The notes below the pieces were generated by a model. It saw only the letters and a program-made list of their open reading frames with translations, did no database searches and was not told the DNA's origin. A program made the position numbers and the translations under genes. Shown in pieces: positions 38,164 to 47,603 of a stretch of 64,000 nt of DNA. The stretch comes from Candidatus Oscillochloris fontis (GTDB lineage: Bacteria > Chloroflexota > Chloroflexia > Chloroflexales > Chloroflexaceae), in the NCBI RefSeq assembly GCF_004138135.1, contig NZ_RYFD01000019.1, positions 1 through 64,000 on the forward strand, given 5' to 3'. Numbering within the stretch: the stretch's first letter is position 1; the number at the start of each line of letters is the position of its first letter.

Positions 38164-38858
38164 GCTGCACCTCCTAGGACAAACCACTCGCGGGTGGTTG
38201 CTTCATCTATCAGGTGGAGTGTCCCCGCTGGCACACCCAGCACCCGATCAATCGCATCGTTATAGGCCGCAATCATGCGCTCGATCTGCGCAATGGTCGC
38301 AGCGGAGCGATCCGCCACGAAGAGCGCCTTGGCGAACGTATCGCCCATACCGACGAGTAGCGTAAGGATCATCTGGCCCGCCACATCGGGAAATGCGGTG
38401 TGGAAGGTACCCTCCGCGACCCCCTCGGCGATCAGGTGGTTGAGCAGCGGGGCGATATGCACCACCATCCCCTCCTGCACGCGCAGACGCACCAGGACAT
38501 TCTCATCGGCGTACCAACTGCGCAACAACGAGAGGACATACTCTTTCTGGGCCACCTTCCAGCGCCCAACCGTATCGAAGAAGTGTTGCAGCCGCGCCAC
38601 AGGGGGCAAGGAGGTGTCGCTAATAATGTCGCGCAACATCACTTCACTCTCAGCGCGCGTCTGATCGAGCAGCGCTTCGAGCAGCGCCTGCTTCGATTCA
38701 AAATAGTGGTAGAACGCCCCCTTCGAGATCTGCACCTCATCAATCACGTCCTTGATCGTGATCTGATCATAACCCTTGCGATAGAGCAACTTGCGGGTGG
38801 CAGCCAGGATCTCACTGCGCTTGAGGGCGTATTCTTGTTCGTTTACGGTGCGCGCCAT
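38160..38858 (-). CDS. TetR-family transcriptional regulator
   Basis: A 232-residue repressor. The N-terminal helix-turn-helix (ILAATRKLLYRKGYDQITIKDVIDEVQISKGAFYHYFESKQALLEALL, residues 17-64) fits the family exactly. The C-terminal ligand domain is divergent. It leads an efflux operon, and a 29-bp inverted repeat lies 14 bp upstream of its start, so it most likely represses itself and the exporter genes and is released by a compound the exporter handles. The inducer is not predictable. Confidence 0.92.
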   Translation of the reverse strand: MARTVNEQEYALKRSEILAATRKLLYRKGYDQITIKDVIDEVQISKGAFYHYFESKQALLEALLDQTRAESEVMLRDIISDTSLPPVARLQHFFDTVGRWKVAQKEYVLSLLRSWYADENVLVRLRVQEGMVVHIAPLLNHLIAEGVAEGTFHTAFPDVAGQMILTLLVGMGDTFAKALFVADRSAATIAQIERMIAAYNDAIDRVLGVPAGTLHLIDEATTREWFVLGGAA

Positions 38859-38871
38859 AGCGGTTGCTCGT

Positions 38872-38900
38872 AATAATAAACCGACCGTCGGTTTATTATT
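38872..38900. promoter_or_regulatory. Operator for the TetR regulator
   Basis: A perfect inverted repeat with 13-bp arms (AATAATAAACCGA and its complement) around CCG. Its core AAACCGACCGTCGGTTT is typical of TetR-family operators. It is the only such site seen here, immediately upstream of the regulator gene. Confidence 0.85.
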
Positions 38901-38940
38901 CTACAACGGTTTGGCGGAATGTCAAGAGGGGGGGAAATAG

Positions 38941-39945
38941 TCACATGTGGGGTAACAGATGTTGCTGCACCATCTCCATAAAGACAGGCACAACAGCGGG
39001 ATCGAAGTGGCTACCGGATTGGGCCTGGATGTGGGCGAGAGTCTCTTCTACCGACCATCCGGCGCGGTAGGGTCGATCCGAACGGAGGGCATCCCAGACA
39101 TCCACCACTGCAAAGAGGCGTGCAGGAAGGGGGATGGACTCCCCGGCTAAGCCCTGCGGGTAGCCCGTACCATCCCACTTCTCATGGTGCGAGTAGGGGA
39201 TGTCGAGAGCCGGTTGGAGGTAGGCGATAGGCGCGAGCATTTCGTAGGCATACTGGGGATGCTTGCGCATAATTTCCCACTCGGTAGCGGTGAGTTTGCC
39301 CGGTTTGAGCAGAATCGCATCGGGAATCCCAATCTTGCCCACATCGTGGAGCAGCGCCCCCCGGCGAATGTGGGTCAATGCTGGCTCGCTGATTCCTACC
39401 ATATTGGCCAAACGCACAGTAAGCTCGGTGACCCGCAGCGAGTGGCCCTCGGTCTCTTTATCACGCAGGTCGAGCGCGTGTACCCAGCCTTCAATGGTGG
39501 CATCATAGCTGGCGATTAGATCGCCGTGGGCTTGTTGGAGGGCGGTGCGCTCGGAGATGAGATTGCGGTAGCGATTGAGGCGGGTGATGGTACGGACGCG
39601 GGCGCGCAGTTCGGAGCGATTAAAGGGCTTGCTGATAAAATCATCGGCACCGGCCTCTAGCCCCTTGAGGCGAGATCCGGAATCGTCGAGGGCGGTGATG
39701 ATCACCACCGGGACTTCAGCGAGGCGGGGGTTGGCGCGCAGATGGCGACAGACCTCGAAGCCATCCATCCCCGGCATCATAACATGAAGCAGAATCAGAT
39801 CGGGCATCAGGCGCTCGGCTTGGAGTAGGGCAGTGGGGCCATCAACGGCAAATGCTAGTTCATACCCCTGGCCATAGAGTAGATCTTCGAGCGCTTCGCG
39901 ACCCAGTGGGTTGTCATCGGTAATGAGGACAATCGGGGTTGTCAT
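38941..39945 (-). CDS. Receiver-HD-GYP protein with His in place of the phospho-acceptor Asp
   Basis: A 334-residue response-regulator-like protein. The N-terminal receiver (residues 1-125) keeps the acidic pair (LITDDNPLG) and the conserved Lys (FISKPFN), but the phospho-acceptor position reads DLILLHVMMPGMDG, with His54 encoded by CAT where GAT is expected. The C-terminal HD-GYP phosphodiesterase domain is intact: HDVGKIGIPD, the HHEKWDGTGYP motif and DVWDALRSDRPYR. Such domains hydrolyse cyclic di-GMP. Without Asp54 the receiver could not be phosphorylated in the normal way. I prefer the ATG at 39945; a TTG 48 bases upstream is possible. It stands alone, without a kinase gene nearby. Confidence 0.92.
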   Translation of the reverse strand: MTTPIVLITDDNPLGREALEDLLYGQGYELAFAVDGPTALLQAERLMPDLILLHVMMPGMDGFEVCRHLRANPRLAEVPVVIITALDDSGSRLKGLEAGADDFISKPFNRSELRARVRTITRLNRYRNLISERTALQQAHGDLIASYDATIEGWVHALDLRDKETEGHSLRVTELTVRLANMVGISEPALTHIRRGALLHDVGKIGIPDAILLKPGKLTATEWEIMRKHPQYAYEMLAPIAYLQPALDIPYSHHEKWDGTGYPQGLAGESIPLPARLFAVVDVWDALRSDRPYRAGWSVEETLAHIQAQSGSHFDPAVVPVFMEMVQQHLLPHM

Positions 39946-40042
39946 GGGTGTCACGCTTTCTTGTTCATTGATTCTATTATAATTGATCTCCAAAAGTTAT
40001 TGATATTCAAAAATAGTTAAAAACCTGATATATTTATCAAGA

Positions 40043-40076
40043 TAAAAAAGAGGAGGCGCTCTATGCGCCTCCTCCG
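40043..40076 (-). terminator. Intrinsic terminator of the SPFH gene
   Basis: GGAGGAGGCGC, loop ATAGA, GCGCCTCCTC followed by TTTTTT, read on the minus strand 22 bp beyond the stop codon. Polarity is correct. Confidence 0.85.
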
Positions 40077-40097
40077 TGTTGTCGTTGCTCGTAAATG

Positions 40098-41093
40098 TTA
40101 TGGCTGATCGTTCGGGGTTGGTACGGGAACCACTGTATTCGCGGCACTGTCGGTCAGTTGGTTGAGCAGCAGGGTCAGATCGGTATTGGGGTCTATGAAC
40201 CACATGTTGCCATTCTTGAGCATCTCGACCATCAGTTCGCGCTTGCGCAGCTCAAAGAGTTCGGGGTTCTCGCGCCAGTACTTGCCCTCAATCGCCCGCA
40301 CCTGGGCATCACGGCTGGCGGCCTCAAGGGCAGCGGCGGTACGGCCCTTCTCACGGGTCAGGGCGACGGTGGCTTCCTGTTCGGCCTGGAAGAGATCATT
40401 GGACTGTTCAGCCTCGATCTGCTGACGGCGCTTCTCTTCGGTCTCGATCTGCACCTCTAGGTTGGCCTTCTCGGCCAGCAGTTGGGCGTAGGCTTCGCCG
40501 ACTTGGATGTCGAGCACCTTGACGGCTTCGAGGCGCACATAGAGTTGCTCCACTGGCGGACGCTGGCCATCACCGGGCGGGGTGGTGAGGAACTGGCGGA
40601 TGCGATCCGCAAAACTGCCACGATCCGAGAGGGCTTGGTCGAGGGTGAACTGGGTGCTGGCACTCTTCAGCGCATCGTTGATGAAGCCATCAAGGAACGC
40701 ATTGAGCTGATCATCGCTCACCCCGATCTCACCGTATGCCGCCCGTAGCGCCTCCGGGCTGGTCAAGCGGCTGTAGTCCACCTGGATCTCGATGTCATAG
40801 AGTTGCTTGTCGCTACTGGCTACGTTCTGCGAGGCTTGGCGGGTCTGGCGACGCACATTCACCACTGAAATGCTGGTGAAGGGCGCAAAGGGGCGGAAGA
40901 AGAGTCCCGGTTCCTGAATACCCTCGACTCGCCCCTGAGTGATGATGATCCCGCGTTCGCCCTCGTCAACCTGCTCGTACTTCATCGTGCTCAGCCCGGC
41001 TCCGACGATGGCGAAGATCACCACTAACCCGACCACTAGGCTGGCCCGCGAACCGACACTGCCCCCACGGGGTGCTGCTGGACGTTGTGACAT
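40098..41093 (-). CDS. SPFH/Band 7 (prohibitin/HflK-like) membrane protein
   Basis: A 331-residue protein with a single N-terminal helix (residues 18-37), the SPFH domain (about 40-215; QVDEGERGIIITQGRVEGIQEPGLFF) and a long charged coiled coil (about 210-275). Members scaffold membrane microdomains and often surround FtsH-type proteases. Unlike the slipin at 53029 it has no NfeD partner beside it. The coiled coil and the prohibitin-like spacing suggest ring assemblies. Ends in a Pro/Thr tail and is followed by its own terminator. Confidence 0.88.
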   Translation of the reverse strand: MSQRPAAPRGGSVGSRASLVVGLVVIFAIVGAGLSTMKYEQVDEGERGIIITQGRVEGIQEPGLFFRPFAPFTSISVVNVRRQTRQASQNVASSDKQLYDIEIQVDYSRLTSPEALRAAYGEIGVSDDQLNAFLDGFINDALKSASTQFTLDQALSDRGSFADRIRQFLTTPPGDGQRPPVEQLYVRLEAVKVLDIQVGEAYAQLLAEKANLEVQIETEEKRRQQIEAEQSNDLFQAEQEATVALTREKGRTAAALEAASRDAQVRAIEGKYWRENPELFELRKRELMVEMLKNGNMWFIDPNTDLTLLLNQLTDSAANTVVPVPTPNDQP

Positions 41094-41181
41094 GGTGTAA
41101 CCTCGTTGTTCTCTTACCTATATGTGATGTCGCACATCCCACACCACTACCATACTATACGTCGCTTTCCCGCGCAATGTT

Positions 41182-42180
41182 TCACAATTTCTCGCGTTTC
41201 TCGCGCAGCGCATAGGGCTGTTCATCCTCGAAGCCCAACGCATCCGAGACGATATAGAGCGGGCGGCCCTTGACTTCATCGTAGATGCGGCCCACATATT
41301 CACCGATGATGCCGATAGATACGAGTTGGACTGCACCCAGAAAGAGCACCATGGCCAGGGTGCTGGCTTGCCCATAGAAGGCCGAGTCGGCTGGTTCGCC
41401 ACTGTAGAGCAGCCGCATGATCACGACCGCGATCAGAAAGGCGAGGCTTAACCCGGCGGTGATGAAGCCGAGGTAGGTGGCCATCTGGAGCGGCAGGTAA
41501 CTAAAGCTGGTGATCCCGTCCAAGGCAAACTTGAGCATCTTGCGCAGTGGGTATTTGGTGTCTCCGGCTTTGCGGGCGTGGCGCTTGTAGCTCACACCCG
41601 CCTGCCGAAACCCGACCCACACCGATAGCCCGCGCATAAAGCGGTGGTGTTCGCGGATGCGCGCCAGTGCATTGACTACCCGCCGATCCATTAGCCGGAA
41701 GTCGCCGGTATCCACTGGGATGTTGACGTTGGTGATCTTGACGATCAGGCGGTAGAAGAGTGCCGCCGTAAAGGTCTTGAACCAGGTCTCGCCCTCGCGC
41801 TCGCTGCGCACCGCATAGACGACCTCGTAGCCCTCGCGCCACTTGGCGATCAGTTCGGGGATGACCTCCGGCGGATCTTGCAGATCCGAGTCGATTACGA
41901 CGACGGCTTGCCCCTGGGCGTAGTCGGTGCCGGCGGTGATGGCGAGTTGGTGGCCGAAGTTTTTGGAGAAGTAGACCACTTTGACACGCGGGTCACGGCT
42001 GTGGATCTCGCGCATCAGCAGGGGCGAACGATCACGGCTGCCGTCATTCACAAGCACGATCTCAAAGGGTTCGTTGAGTGGCTCAAGCGCGGTACTCACG
42101 CGCTGGCAGAACTCCTCAATGAGTTGCTCTTCGTTATAGACTGGTGCGACCACCGAGATGGTGGGTTGCTGGTAGGCCAT
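41182..42180 (-). CDS. GT2 polyprenyl-phosphate glycosyltransferase (DPM1/GtrB-like)
   Basis: A 332-residue enzyme that loads a sugar from a nucleotide donor onto a polyprenyl phosphate, the donor for GT-C enzymes such as those elsewhere in this window. The GT-A domain has [20 protein letters not shown] and the DxD motif [25 protein letters not shown] and the [20 protein letters not shown] loop match GtrB. Two C-terminal helices follow. Start ATG 42180, preceded by CGAGG. Its product may feed the surface block at 9.9-22 kb, an inference from biochemistry of the family. Confidence 0.92.
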   Translation of the reverse strand: MAYQQPTISVVAPVYNEEQLIEEFCQRVSTALEPLNEPFEIVLVNDGSRDRSPLLMREIHSRDPRVKVVYFSKNFGHQLAITAGTDYAQGQAVVVIDSDLQDPPEVIPELIAKWREGYEVVYAVRSEREGETWFKTFTAALFYRLIVKITNVNIPVDTGDFRLMDRRVVNALARIREHHRFMRGLSVWVGFRQAGVSYKRHARKAGDTKYPLRKMLKFALDGITSFSYLPLQMATYLGFITAGLSLAFLIAVVIMRLLYSGEPADSAFYGQASTLAMVLFLGAVQLVSIGIIGEYVGRIYDEVKGRPLYIVSDALGFEDEQPYALREKREKL

Positions 42181-42237
42181 AGAACCTCGCACTATTGGCT
42201 GTGTCTGTCACCCATAGAATACCAGAAATTCAGACTC

Positions 42238-45117
42238 CTACCCCATCTCTTCCCAGTTTGGTCCGATCTCCACATCTACCCCTAGCGGGACGTGGTGGTG
42301 TCGGCCTTCTTGGTCGTGCCATTGCAGGCTATAGGCACCGGCCATCACGTCGCGTACCAGGGTGCTCACCAGCGCCACTTCTTCTTCGGGGGCTTCGAGG
42401 ATGAGTTCGTCATGCACCTGGAGTAGCAGGCGGGTGCGCAGGTTCTGTTCGCTGAGGGCGCGTGCCATCTTGATCATGGCGATCTTCATGATGTCGGCGG
42501 CGGTGCCTTGGATGGGCGCGTTGATCGCCTCGCGCTCGGCGGCGGCGCGGCGTGGCCCCCGGCTCTGCAACTCCGGCATGGCGCGCTGGCGCCCGAAGAT
42601 GGTCTGGACGACTCCACTGGTGCGGCCCTGTTCCAAGGTGTGGTTGATGTAGTCGCGGATACCGGGGAAGCGCGCAAAGAGGTTGTCAATCAGCGCCTGG
42701 GCATCGCTACGCCCTAGTTCGGTGCGTTGGGCGAGGCCAAACGCGCTGATGCCATAGATCACCCCAAAGACGACCGTCTTGGCAATCCGGCGCTGCTCTT
42801 TGTCCACCTGATCTATCGCTACCCCGAAGAGTTGCGCGGCGGTGGCGGCGTGGATGTCCTGGCCCTCCTGGAAGGCGCGCACGAGGTTGGGGTCTTTGGT
42901 GATGTAGGCCAGCACGCGCAACTCAATCTGCGAGTAGTCGGCGGCGATGAAGCGGTGGCCGGGTGCGGCCACAAAGCCGCGCCGGATTTCACGCCCCTCC
43001 TGGGTACGCACGGGGATATTTTGCAGGTTGGGGTCGTTGGAACTGAGCCGCCCGGTGGCCGCACCAACCTGGTTGTAGGTGGTGTGAACCCGCCCGGTGC
43101 GCGGGTTGACCAGTGCGGGCAGGGCGTCCACGTAGGTACTCTTCAGCTTCGTGAGCCGCCGATACTCCAGCAGTCGCTCACAGATGCCACTCGTATCGCG
43201 TTCGCGCAGCCGCTCCAGTGTGTCGGCGGTGATCGAGTACTTTTTGGTCTTGGCAGTCCGTTCAACGCCCTCGGTCGAGAGGCCGATCTTGCCAAACAGA
43301 ATATCACTCAGTTGGTCGCTGGAGTTAATATTGAACGGCCCGCCCGCGATCTGATGGATCTCTTGCTCAATCGTGCCAATGCGCGTGCCCATGCGCTGGC
43401 CGAGCTGTTCGATATAGGGCTTATCGAGCGCAATCCCGGCCTGTTCCATCTCTACCAGCACGCTAATCAGCGGCAACTCCAAGCGCCGATAGAGATCGTG
43501 CAGCTTGGGCAAGGCACTAAGTTGCGGTTCGAGCGCATGCACCAGGCGCAGGGTCATATCGGCATCAGCCGCCGCATAGGGGGTGGCGTGGTCAATCGGC
43601 ACCTGCGCGAAGCTGATCTGCTTGCTGCCGCGCCCAATCAGATCCTCAATCGGGGTCATCGGTTCGGGCAGCAGCAGTTCGTAGAAGGCCAGATCCTTCA
43701 GCCCGGCGCGTTTGCCGAGCAGCGCGGCGGCGATCATGGTATCGAAGGCCAACCCCTGCACCGCAATCCCCACCCCCAGCAAGACCTCAAGATCGAACTT
43801 GGCGTTATGGGCATACTTTGGTTTGTTGGGGTCGGCAAAGAAGGGGCCAAGCGCGGCCACCACTTCTTCCACCCCAACCTGCGGGCCAGTGGCATGGCCA
43901 CACGGCACATAGACGGCGCTGCCGGGGCTGATCGCAATCGAGATTCCGCACATCTCGCTGGCGAAGGGGCGCAAGCCACTCGTCTCGGTATCGAAGGCAA
44001 AGCCGGATGCCTGGGTTAATGCCTGGGCCAGATCGGCCAACGCGGCGCTTGTGGTGATCGCCCGATACGCCCCCAGGGCGGTTCGGGGGGGCAACGGAGG
44101 GGCCGGAGGCTCATCACCGAAGAGACCGAGTTGGGTGGGGGCGTTGGAGGCGGATAGGTTGGCCGGGAGTTCCACCGCAAAGAGCGGGAGCGGGGTGGAG
44201 CTTGGGGTTGGTGGGGCTGGTTCAACCGCGCCTCCCGGCAGCTTCTTCATCAGGCCCGAACTAGCCCCGAACTCAAGTTCTTGGAACAGGCGCACCACCG
44301 TAGCGCGGTCATAATCGTGGATAGCAGCGGCGGCGACATCCAACTGCACCGGCGCATCACACACAATCGTGGCCAGTTGCTTGCTGAAGAGCGCCGCCTC
44401 GCGCTGGCCATCGAGCGGCTTCTGGTAGCGCTTCGGCACCTCACCGAGGTGATCAAAGAGATTCTCGACCGTCCCGAACTGATTGAGCAGCGTTATCGCG
44501 CCCTTCTCACCAATCCCGCGCACACCGGGGATATTATCGGAGGCATCGCCCTTCAGCCCGCGCAGATCGGCCAACTGCTGCGGCCCCAACCCCTGGTAGC
44601 GCTCGCGCACCTTGGCTTCATCATAGATCGTGGTGGTGGTCTTCTGGCCATAGGGATTGGCCAGGATCACCCGCACCTGCGCATTCACCAACTGGAGCGC
44701 ATCGGTATCGCCGGTGAGGATCAACGTCTCCAACCCTTCCGCACTGGCCTGACGGGCGAGCGTGCCGATCACATCATCCGCCTCGAAGCCCTCGGCAGTC
44801 GCAATGGGAATATTGAGGGCGCGGCACAACTCCTGGATGCGTGCGAGTTGGGGGGGGAACTCCTCCGGCGTCTCGGCGCGCCCAGCCTTATACTCGGCGT
44901 AGAGATCATCGCGGAAGGTACGGCCCACATCAAAGGCGATCACCACGTAGGCGGGCTGCTGCTCCTGGATCATGCTCAGCAAGATCTGGGCAAACCCATA
45001 GACCGCGTAGGTCGGTTCGCCGCGTGAAGAGCGCAGATTGGATTCTTTCAGGGCGTGGAAGGCGCGAAAGGCGAGGGCGTGGCCATCAACCAGCACGAGA
45101 CGATGCGCATGGGACAT
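42238..45117 (-). CDS. polA: DNA polymerase I
   Basis: Repair and Okazaki-fragment polymerase of 959 residues. The 5'-3' exonuclease domain spans about 1-290 (LVDGHALAFRAFHAL, GLKGDASDNIPGVRGIGEKGA). The proofreading domain begins near 345 with FDTETSGL (Asp376 and Glu378), so 3'-5' exonuclease activity appears retained. The polymerase domain holds DYSQIELRVLAY (Asp727), the O-helix region RRIAKTVVFGVIYG and the catalytic LLQVHDELILEAP. AGGAG lies eight bases before the ATG at 45117. It is next to a tRNA-Leu gene on the same strand. Confidence 0.97.
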   Translation of the reverse strand: MSHAHRLVLVDGHALAFRAFHALKESNLRSSRGEPTYAVYGFAQILLSMIQEQQPAYVVIAFDVGRTFRDDLYAEYKAGRAETPEEFPPQLARIQELCRALNIPIATAEGFEADDVIGTLARQASAEGLETLILTGDTDALQLVNAQVRVILANPYGQKTTTTIYDEAKVRERYQGLGPQQLADLRGLKGDASDNIPGVRGIGEKGAITLLNQFGTVENLFDHLGEVPKRYQKPLDGQREAALFSKQLATIVCDAPVQLDVAAAAIHDYDRATVVRLFQELEFGASSGLMKKLPGGAVEPAPPTPSSTPLPLFAVELPANLSASNAPTQLGLFGDEPPAPPLPPRTALGAYRAITTSAALADLAQALTQASGFAFDTETSGLRPFASEMCGISIAISPGSAVYVPCGHATGPQVGVEEVVAALGPFFADPNKPKYAHNAKFDLEVLLGVGIAVQGLAFDTMIAAALLGKRAGLKDLAFYELLLPEPMTPIEDLIGRGSKQISFAQVPIDHATPYAAADADMTLRLVHALEPQLSALPKLHDLYRRLELPLISVLVEMEQAGIALDKPYIEQLGQRMGTRIGTIEQEIHQIAGGPFNINSSDQLSDILFGKIGLSTEGVERTAKTKKYSITADTLERLRERDTSGICERLLEYRRLTKLKSTYVDALPALVNPRTGRVHTTYNQVGAATGRLSSNDPNLQNIPVRTQEGREIRRGFVAAPGHRFIAADYSQIELRVLAYITKDPNLVRAFQEGQDIHAATAAQLFGVAIDQVDKEQRRIAKTVVFGVIYGISAFGLAQRTELGRSDAQALIDNLFARFPGIRDYINHTLEQGRTSGVVQTIFGRQRAMPELQSRGPRRAAAEREAINAPIQGTAADIMKIAMIKMARALSEQNLRTRLLLQVHDELILEAPEEEVALVSTLVRDVMAGAYSLQWHDQEGRHHHVPLGVDVEIGPNWEEMG

Positions 45118-45195
45118 GAGTCAGCTCCTGCGAGCAACAAGATAGGTCGGGGGGGATCGTGAAGCGGCGCGGTGGTGGAGGGAGATGCGGGCAGG

Positions 45196-45280
45196 TGGTG
45201 GGGACGGCGGGAGTTGAACCCGCACGCCTTGCGGCACATGATCCTAAGTCATGCGCGTCTGCCAATTCCGCCACGTCCCC
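45196..45280 (-). tRNA. tRNA-Leu (anticodon TAG)
   Basis: The 5' acceptor arm GGGGACG pairs with CGTCCCC, the D-loop is long, the anticodon loop is CTTAGGA with anticodon TAG, a class II variable arm follows, and the T-arm is GCGGGTTCAACTCCCGC. Discriminator A at 45199 and an encoded CCA at 45196-45198. The size and long variable arm fit leucine. Confidence 0.95.
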
Positions 45281-45406
45281 ACTGCTTGCGGAGTATAGCA
45301 TGGGCTTGGGAGTCGTGCAAGATCGGGTGATGTAACGTTGATACCGCTGGCAAATTTTTATCGAACATTCCTGGGCAACCAACATGCATGCGCACCCAGG
45401 CATCCC

Positions 45407-45585
45407 GTAGGGGCGAAGCATCGCCCGCCAACATGGTTGGGGTTTCCTCCGGCCATCTGGCAGGCGATGCTTCGCCCCTACCGGTTCCCGCCGTCAGGCA
45501 TTCCGTAGGGGCGAAGCATCGCCTGCCAACCTCGTTCGGGTTCGCCGACCACATGGAGACATGGAGAAGCGATGCTTCGCCCCTG
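45407..45585. repeat. Two GTAGGGGCGAAGCATCGCC palindromes, family D copies 2 and 3
   Basis: Copy 2 (45407-45481) and copy 3 (45505-45585) are direct neighbours, each with left arm GTAGGGGCGAAGCATCGCC and complementary right arm. Together they fill most of the 370-bp gap between tRNA-Leu and clpS. The remainder holds the clpS promoter and nothing else that I can identify. Confidence 0.88.
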
Positions 45586-45595
45586 CCGGGAGATA

Positions 45596-45604
45596 TGCTA
45601 TACT
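45596..45604 (+). promoter_or_regulatory. Extended -10 promoter of clpS
   Basis: TGC followed by TATACT, 47 bp before the ATG. The -35 position falls inside the end of the family D repeat and is poor. Confidence 0.45.
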
Positions 45605-45650
45605 AGCCGCCGTGAGCGCTTTCTACTGGTTAACATTATGGGAATGAGCG

Positions 45651-45974
45651 ATGTCTACCCCAAATCCCGATATTCGCGTCATACCCGATCTTACCTTTAT
45701 TGTCGCCAACCGCGAGGATCTGGAAAAACCCTACCGGGTGATCGTCGAGAATGACGATGTCACCCCGATGGATTTTGTGGTCATGGTATTGCGCCTCTTC
45801 TTCGGTTTGGCGCTGGATGATGCCATGCAGGTGATGTTGGTCGCCCATAACCAGGGGCGGGCGTTGGTCACAACTATGCCCTTTGAAGAGGCTCAGGAAC
45901 GGGTTTATAGTGCGCACACGGTTGCGCGTGAAGAGGGCTATCCACTCACCTTCTACCTTGAGCCGGATGTCTAA
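45651..45974 (+). CDS. clpS: ClpS adaptor for ATP-dependent Clp protease
   Basis: A 107-residue adaptor delivering N-degron proteins to ClpAP or ClpCP. After a variable 28-residue N-terminus, the core begins YRVIVENDDVTPMDFVVMVLRLFFGL, with the hydrophobic pocket residues of ClpS, and continues AHNQGRALVTTMPFEEAQERVYSAHTVAREEGYPL. The length is normal. No clpA or clpC gene lies nearby. GGAATGAGCG precedes the ATG. Confidence 0.93.
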   Translation: MSTPNPDIRVIPDLTFIVANREDLEKPYRVIVENDDVTPMDFVVMVLRLFFGLALDDAMQVMLVAHNQGRALVTTMPFEEAQERVYSAHTVAREEGYPLTFYLEPDV

Positions 45975-46015
45975 GTTCTTGTTGGTTGTTTATTCGTTCA
46001 TCCCCCGGAGTGCAA

Positions 46016-47524
46016 ATGAATACCCGGCCACGTATTGCCGCATTACTCCTGCTTGGGCTGTTTGTCCTTGCCGCCTGTACGCCTGCTGCTGCGGTTGCCC
46101 CCACACCTTCGCCTGTACCGACTGCTACCACCCCGCCTAGCCCTACTCCCTTGCCGGTCTTTGCGGCTGGTTCGCGGTTAGCTGGGGTTGATGTGGGCGG
46201 CCTGACCCGCGAGGCTGCCCGTGAGCAACTCGTCGCGTTGCTCACCGAGCCAGCATCGATCACACTGCAAGCGGGAGATGTGCGTGTGAGCCTTGATCCG
46301 TCCGAGATTGGTCTGACGCCCGCCGTGGATGATCTGCTGGCGGCGGCGGAAGCCGGCTTGGGGCGTGAGCAACCGGTGGAAGTGGCGCGCACGGGCGATC
46401 TCGATACCGAGGCGCTGCGCACCCAACTGAGCGATCTGGCTGAAGAGGTCGCCGTCCCTGCCGCGATCCACGTCATCTCGGAGACGAAGACCATCTCGCA
46501 CAGTTTTGGCTATACCCCCGGCATGATCCTCGATGTGGATGCCGCGCTGGCTGAGGTGACGCGCCAATTGCAGCGCGCCGAGCCGCCTAGTACGATCCGC
46601 CTGACACTGATCAGTGATCCGACCCCTCCACAGGTGGACGCGGAACGGCTGTTGGCTGAGGTCGAGGCGATGGCCGAGGAGTGGGACGGGGTGATCGGCT
46701 TCCACCTCTATGATCTGGCGACGGGCGAGGAGCTACGCTTTCACGATACAACCGTCTTTGCGGGGGCCAGCACGATCAAGGTGGCGATCATGCTGAATGC
46801 CTACATCAACCTCAAGCAGTTTACCGAGAAGCAAGAGTTCTGGCTCGGCGAGATGATCAAGTATAGCGATAATATCTCGGCCAACCACTTGCTCTCAGCG
46901 GCAGCCGGAGGAACCGGTACCGAGATTGCCTTTACTGGTGCCGAGCAGATGAGCGCTATGTTGGCTGATGACCTCGGTTTAGAGAATCTCTACCTCTATA
47001 TTCCCTACGAGGCGATAGATTATATTCGCCAAAATAACATCAAATATAAGCGTGGTCCGAAGGACCCGGTGGGCGATCCACCCTATACCGAGACCGGCAC
47101 CACCTTGCGGGCTACTCCCTATTCGATTGCACAGGTCTATAAGGCGATTGATGCCTGCGCCAATGATGAAGGCGTGTTGCTAGAGAAGTTCGACCTGCTC
47201 ACGCCGGAGCGTTGCCAGGAGATGCTCGACCGCCTCGCCACCAACGCCGATAAGACTCGCATGGTGGCCGGGGTACCGCGTGGCACGCGGGTTGAACATA
47301 AGAGTGGCTGGATCGAGGATATGCAGGCCGATGCTGGGATTGTACGCACGCCCGCTGGCGATTATGTGCTGGCGGTCTATGTCTATAAAAAGCTGACCGG
47401 CGATGCCTACATGTGGCCCGATGAGATGATGGCCCCCGTAGTGGCGGCCTTCTCGCGGTTGGCCTACACGGCCTACAACCCGATCCTCCTCGATCCTGAC
47501 ACGCTGGACACCCCGGCGGATTAA
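46016..47524 (+). CDS. Lipoprotein with PG-binding-4-like and class A beta-lactamase-type serine hydrolase domains
   Basis: A 502-residue exported protein. The lipobox VLAAC has Cys21, then a Pro/Thr linker and a domain (about residues 55-205) opening with GVDVGGLTREAAREQL, as in VanW/YkuD-associated PG-binding-4 modules. The C-terminal serine hydrolase of the beta-lactamase2 family carries STIK (Ser252, Lys255), SDN (284-286) and KSG (429-431), a full catalytic set. It could be a beta-lactamase or, given the wall-binding domain, a penicillin-binding-type peptidase or other acyl-serine hydrolase. ATG at 46016 has GGAG six bases upstream; the earlier frame start is rejected. Confidence 0.82.
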   Translation: MNTRPRIAALLLLGLFVLAACTPAAAVAPTPSPVPTATTPPSPTPLPVFAAGSRLAGVDVGGLTREAAREQLVALLTEPASITLQAGDVRVSLDPSEIGLTPAVDDLLAAAEAGLGREQPVEVARTGDLDTEALRTQLSDLAEEVAVPAAIHVISETKTISHSFGYTPGMILDVDAALAEVTRQLQRAEPPSTIRLTLISDPTPPQVDAERLLAEVEAMAEEWDGVIGFHLYDLATGEELRFHDTTVFAGASTIKVAIMLNAYINLKQFTEKQEFWLGEMIKYSDNISANHLLSAAAGGTGTEIAFTGAEQMSAMLADDLGLENLYLYIPYEAIDYIRQNNIKYKRGPKDPVGDPPYTETGTTLRATPYSIAQVYKAIDACANDEGVLLEKFDLLTPERCQEMLDRLATNADKTRMVAGVPRGTRVEHKSGWIEDMQADAGIVRTPAGDYVLAVYVYKKLTGDAYMWPDEMMAPVVAAFSRLAYTAYNPILLDPDTLDTPAD

Positions 47525-47543
47525 CGTATCCATCGGGGGCACC

Positions 47544-47603
47544 GTAGAGACGCAAAATCTTGCGTCTCTACGGTTACGCAAAATCTTGCGTCTCTACGGT
47601 TAC
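47544..47603. repeat. Family E palindrome (copy 3) with a partial tandem duplicate
   Basis: GTAGAGACGC..GCGTCTCTAC at 47544-47571 is a near-perfect palindrome. A 26-bp segment ending CTACGGTTAC then repeats directly (47552-47577 and 47578-47603). The second GGTTAC contains the TAA stop of the lycopene cyclase gene. Confidence 0.85.

Noticed and set aside
42727-44019. 430-residue plus-strand frame opposite polA
   Set aside because: Antisense shadow of a well-supported DNA polymerase I gene.
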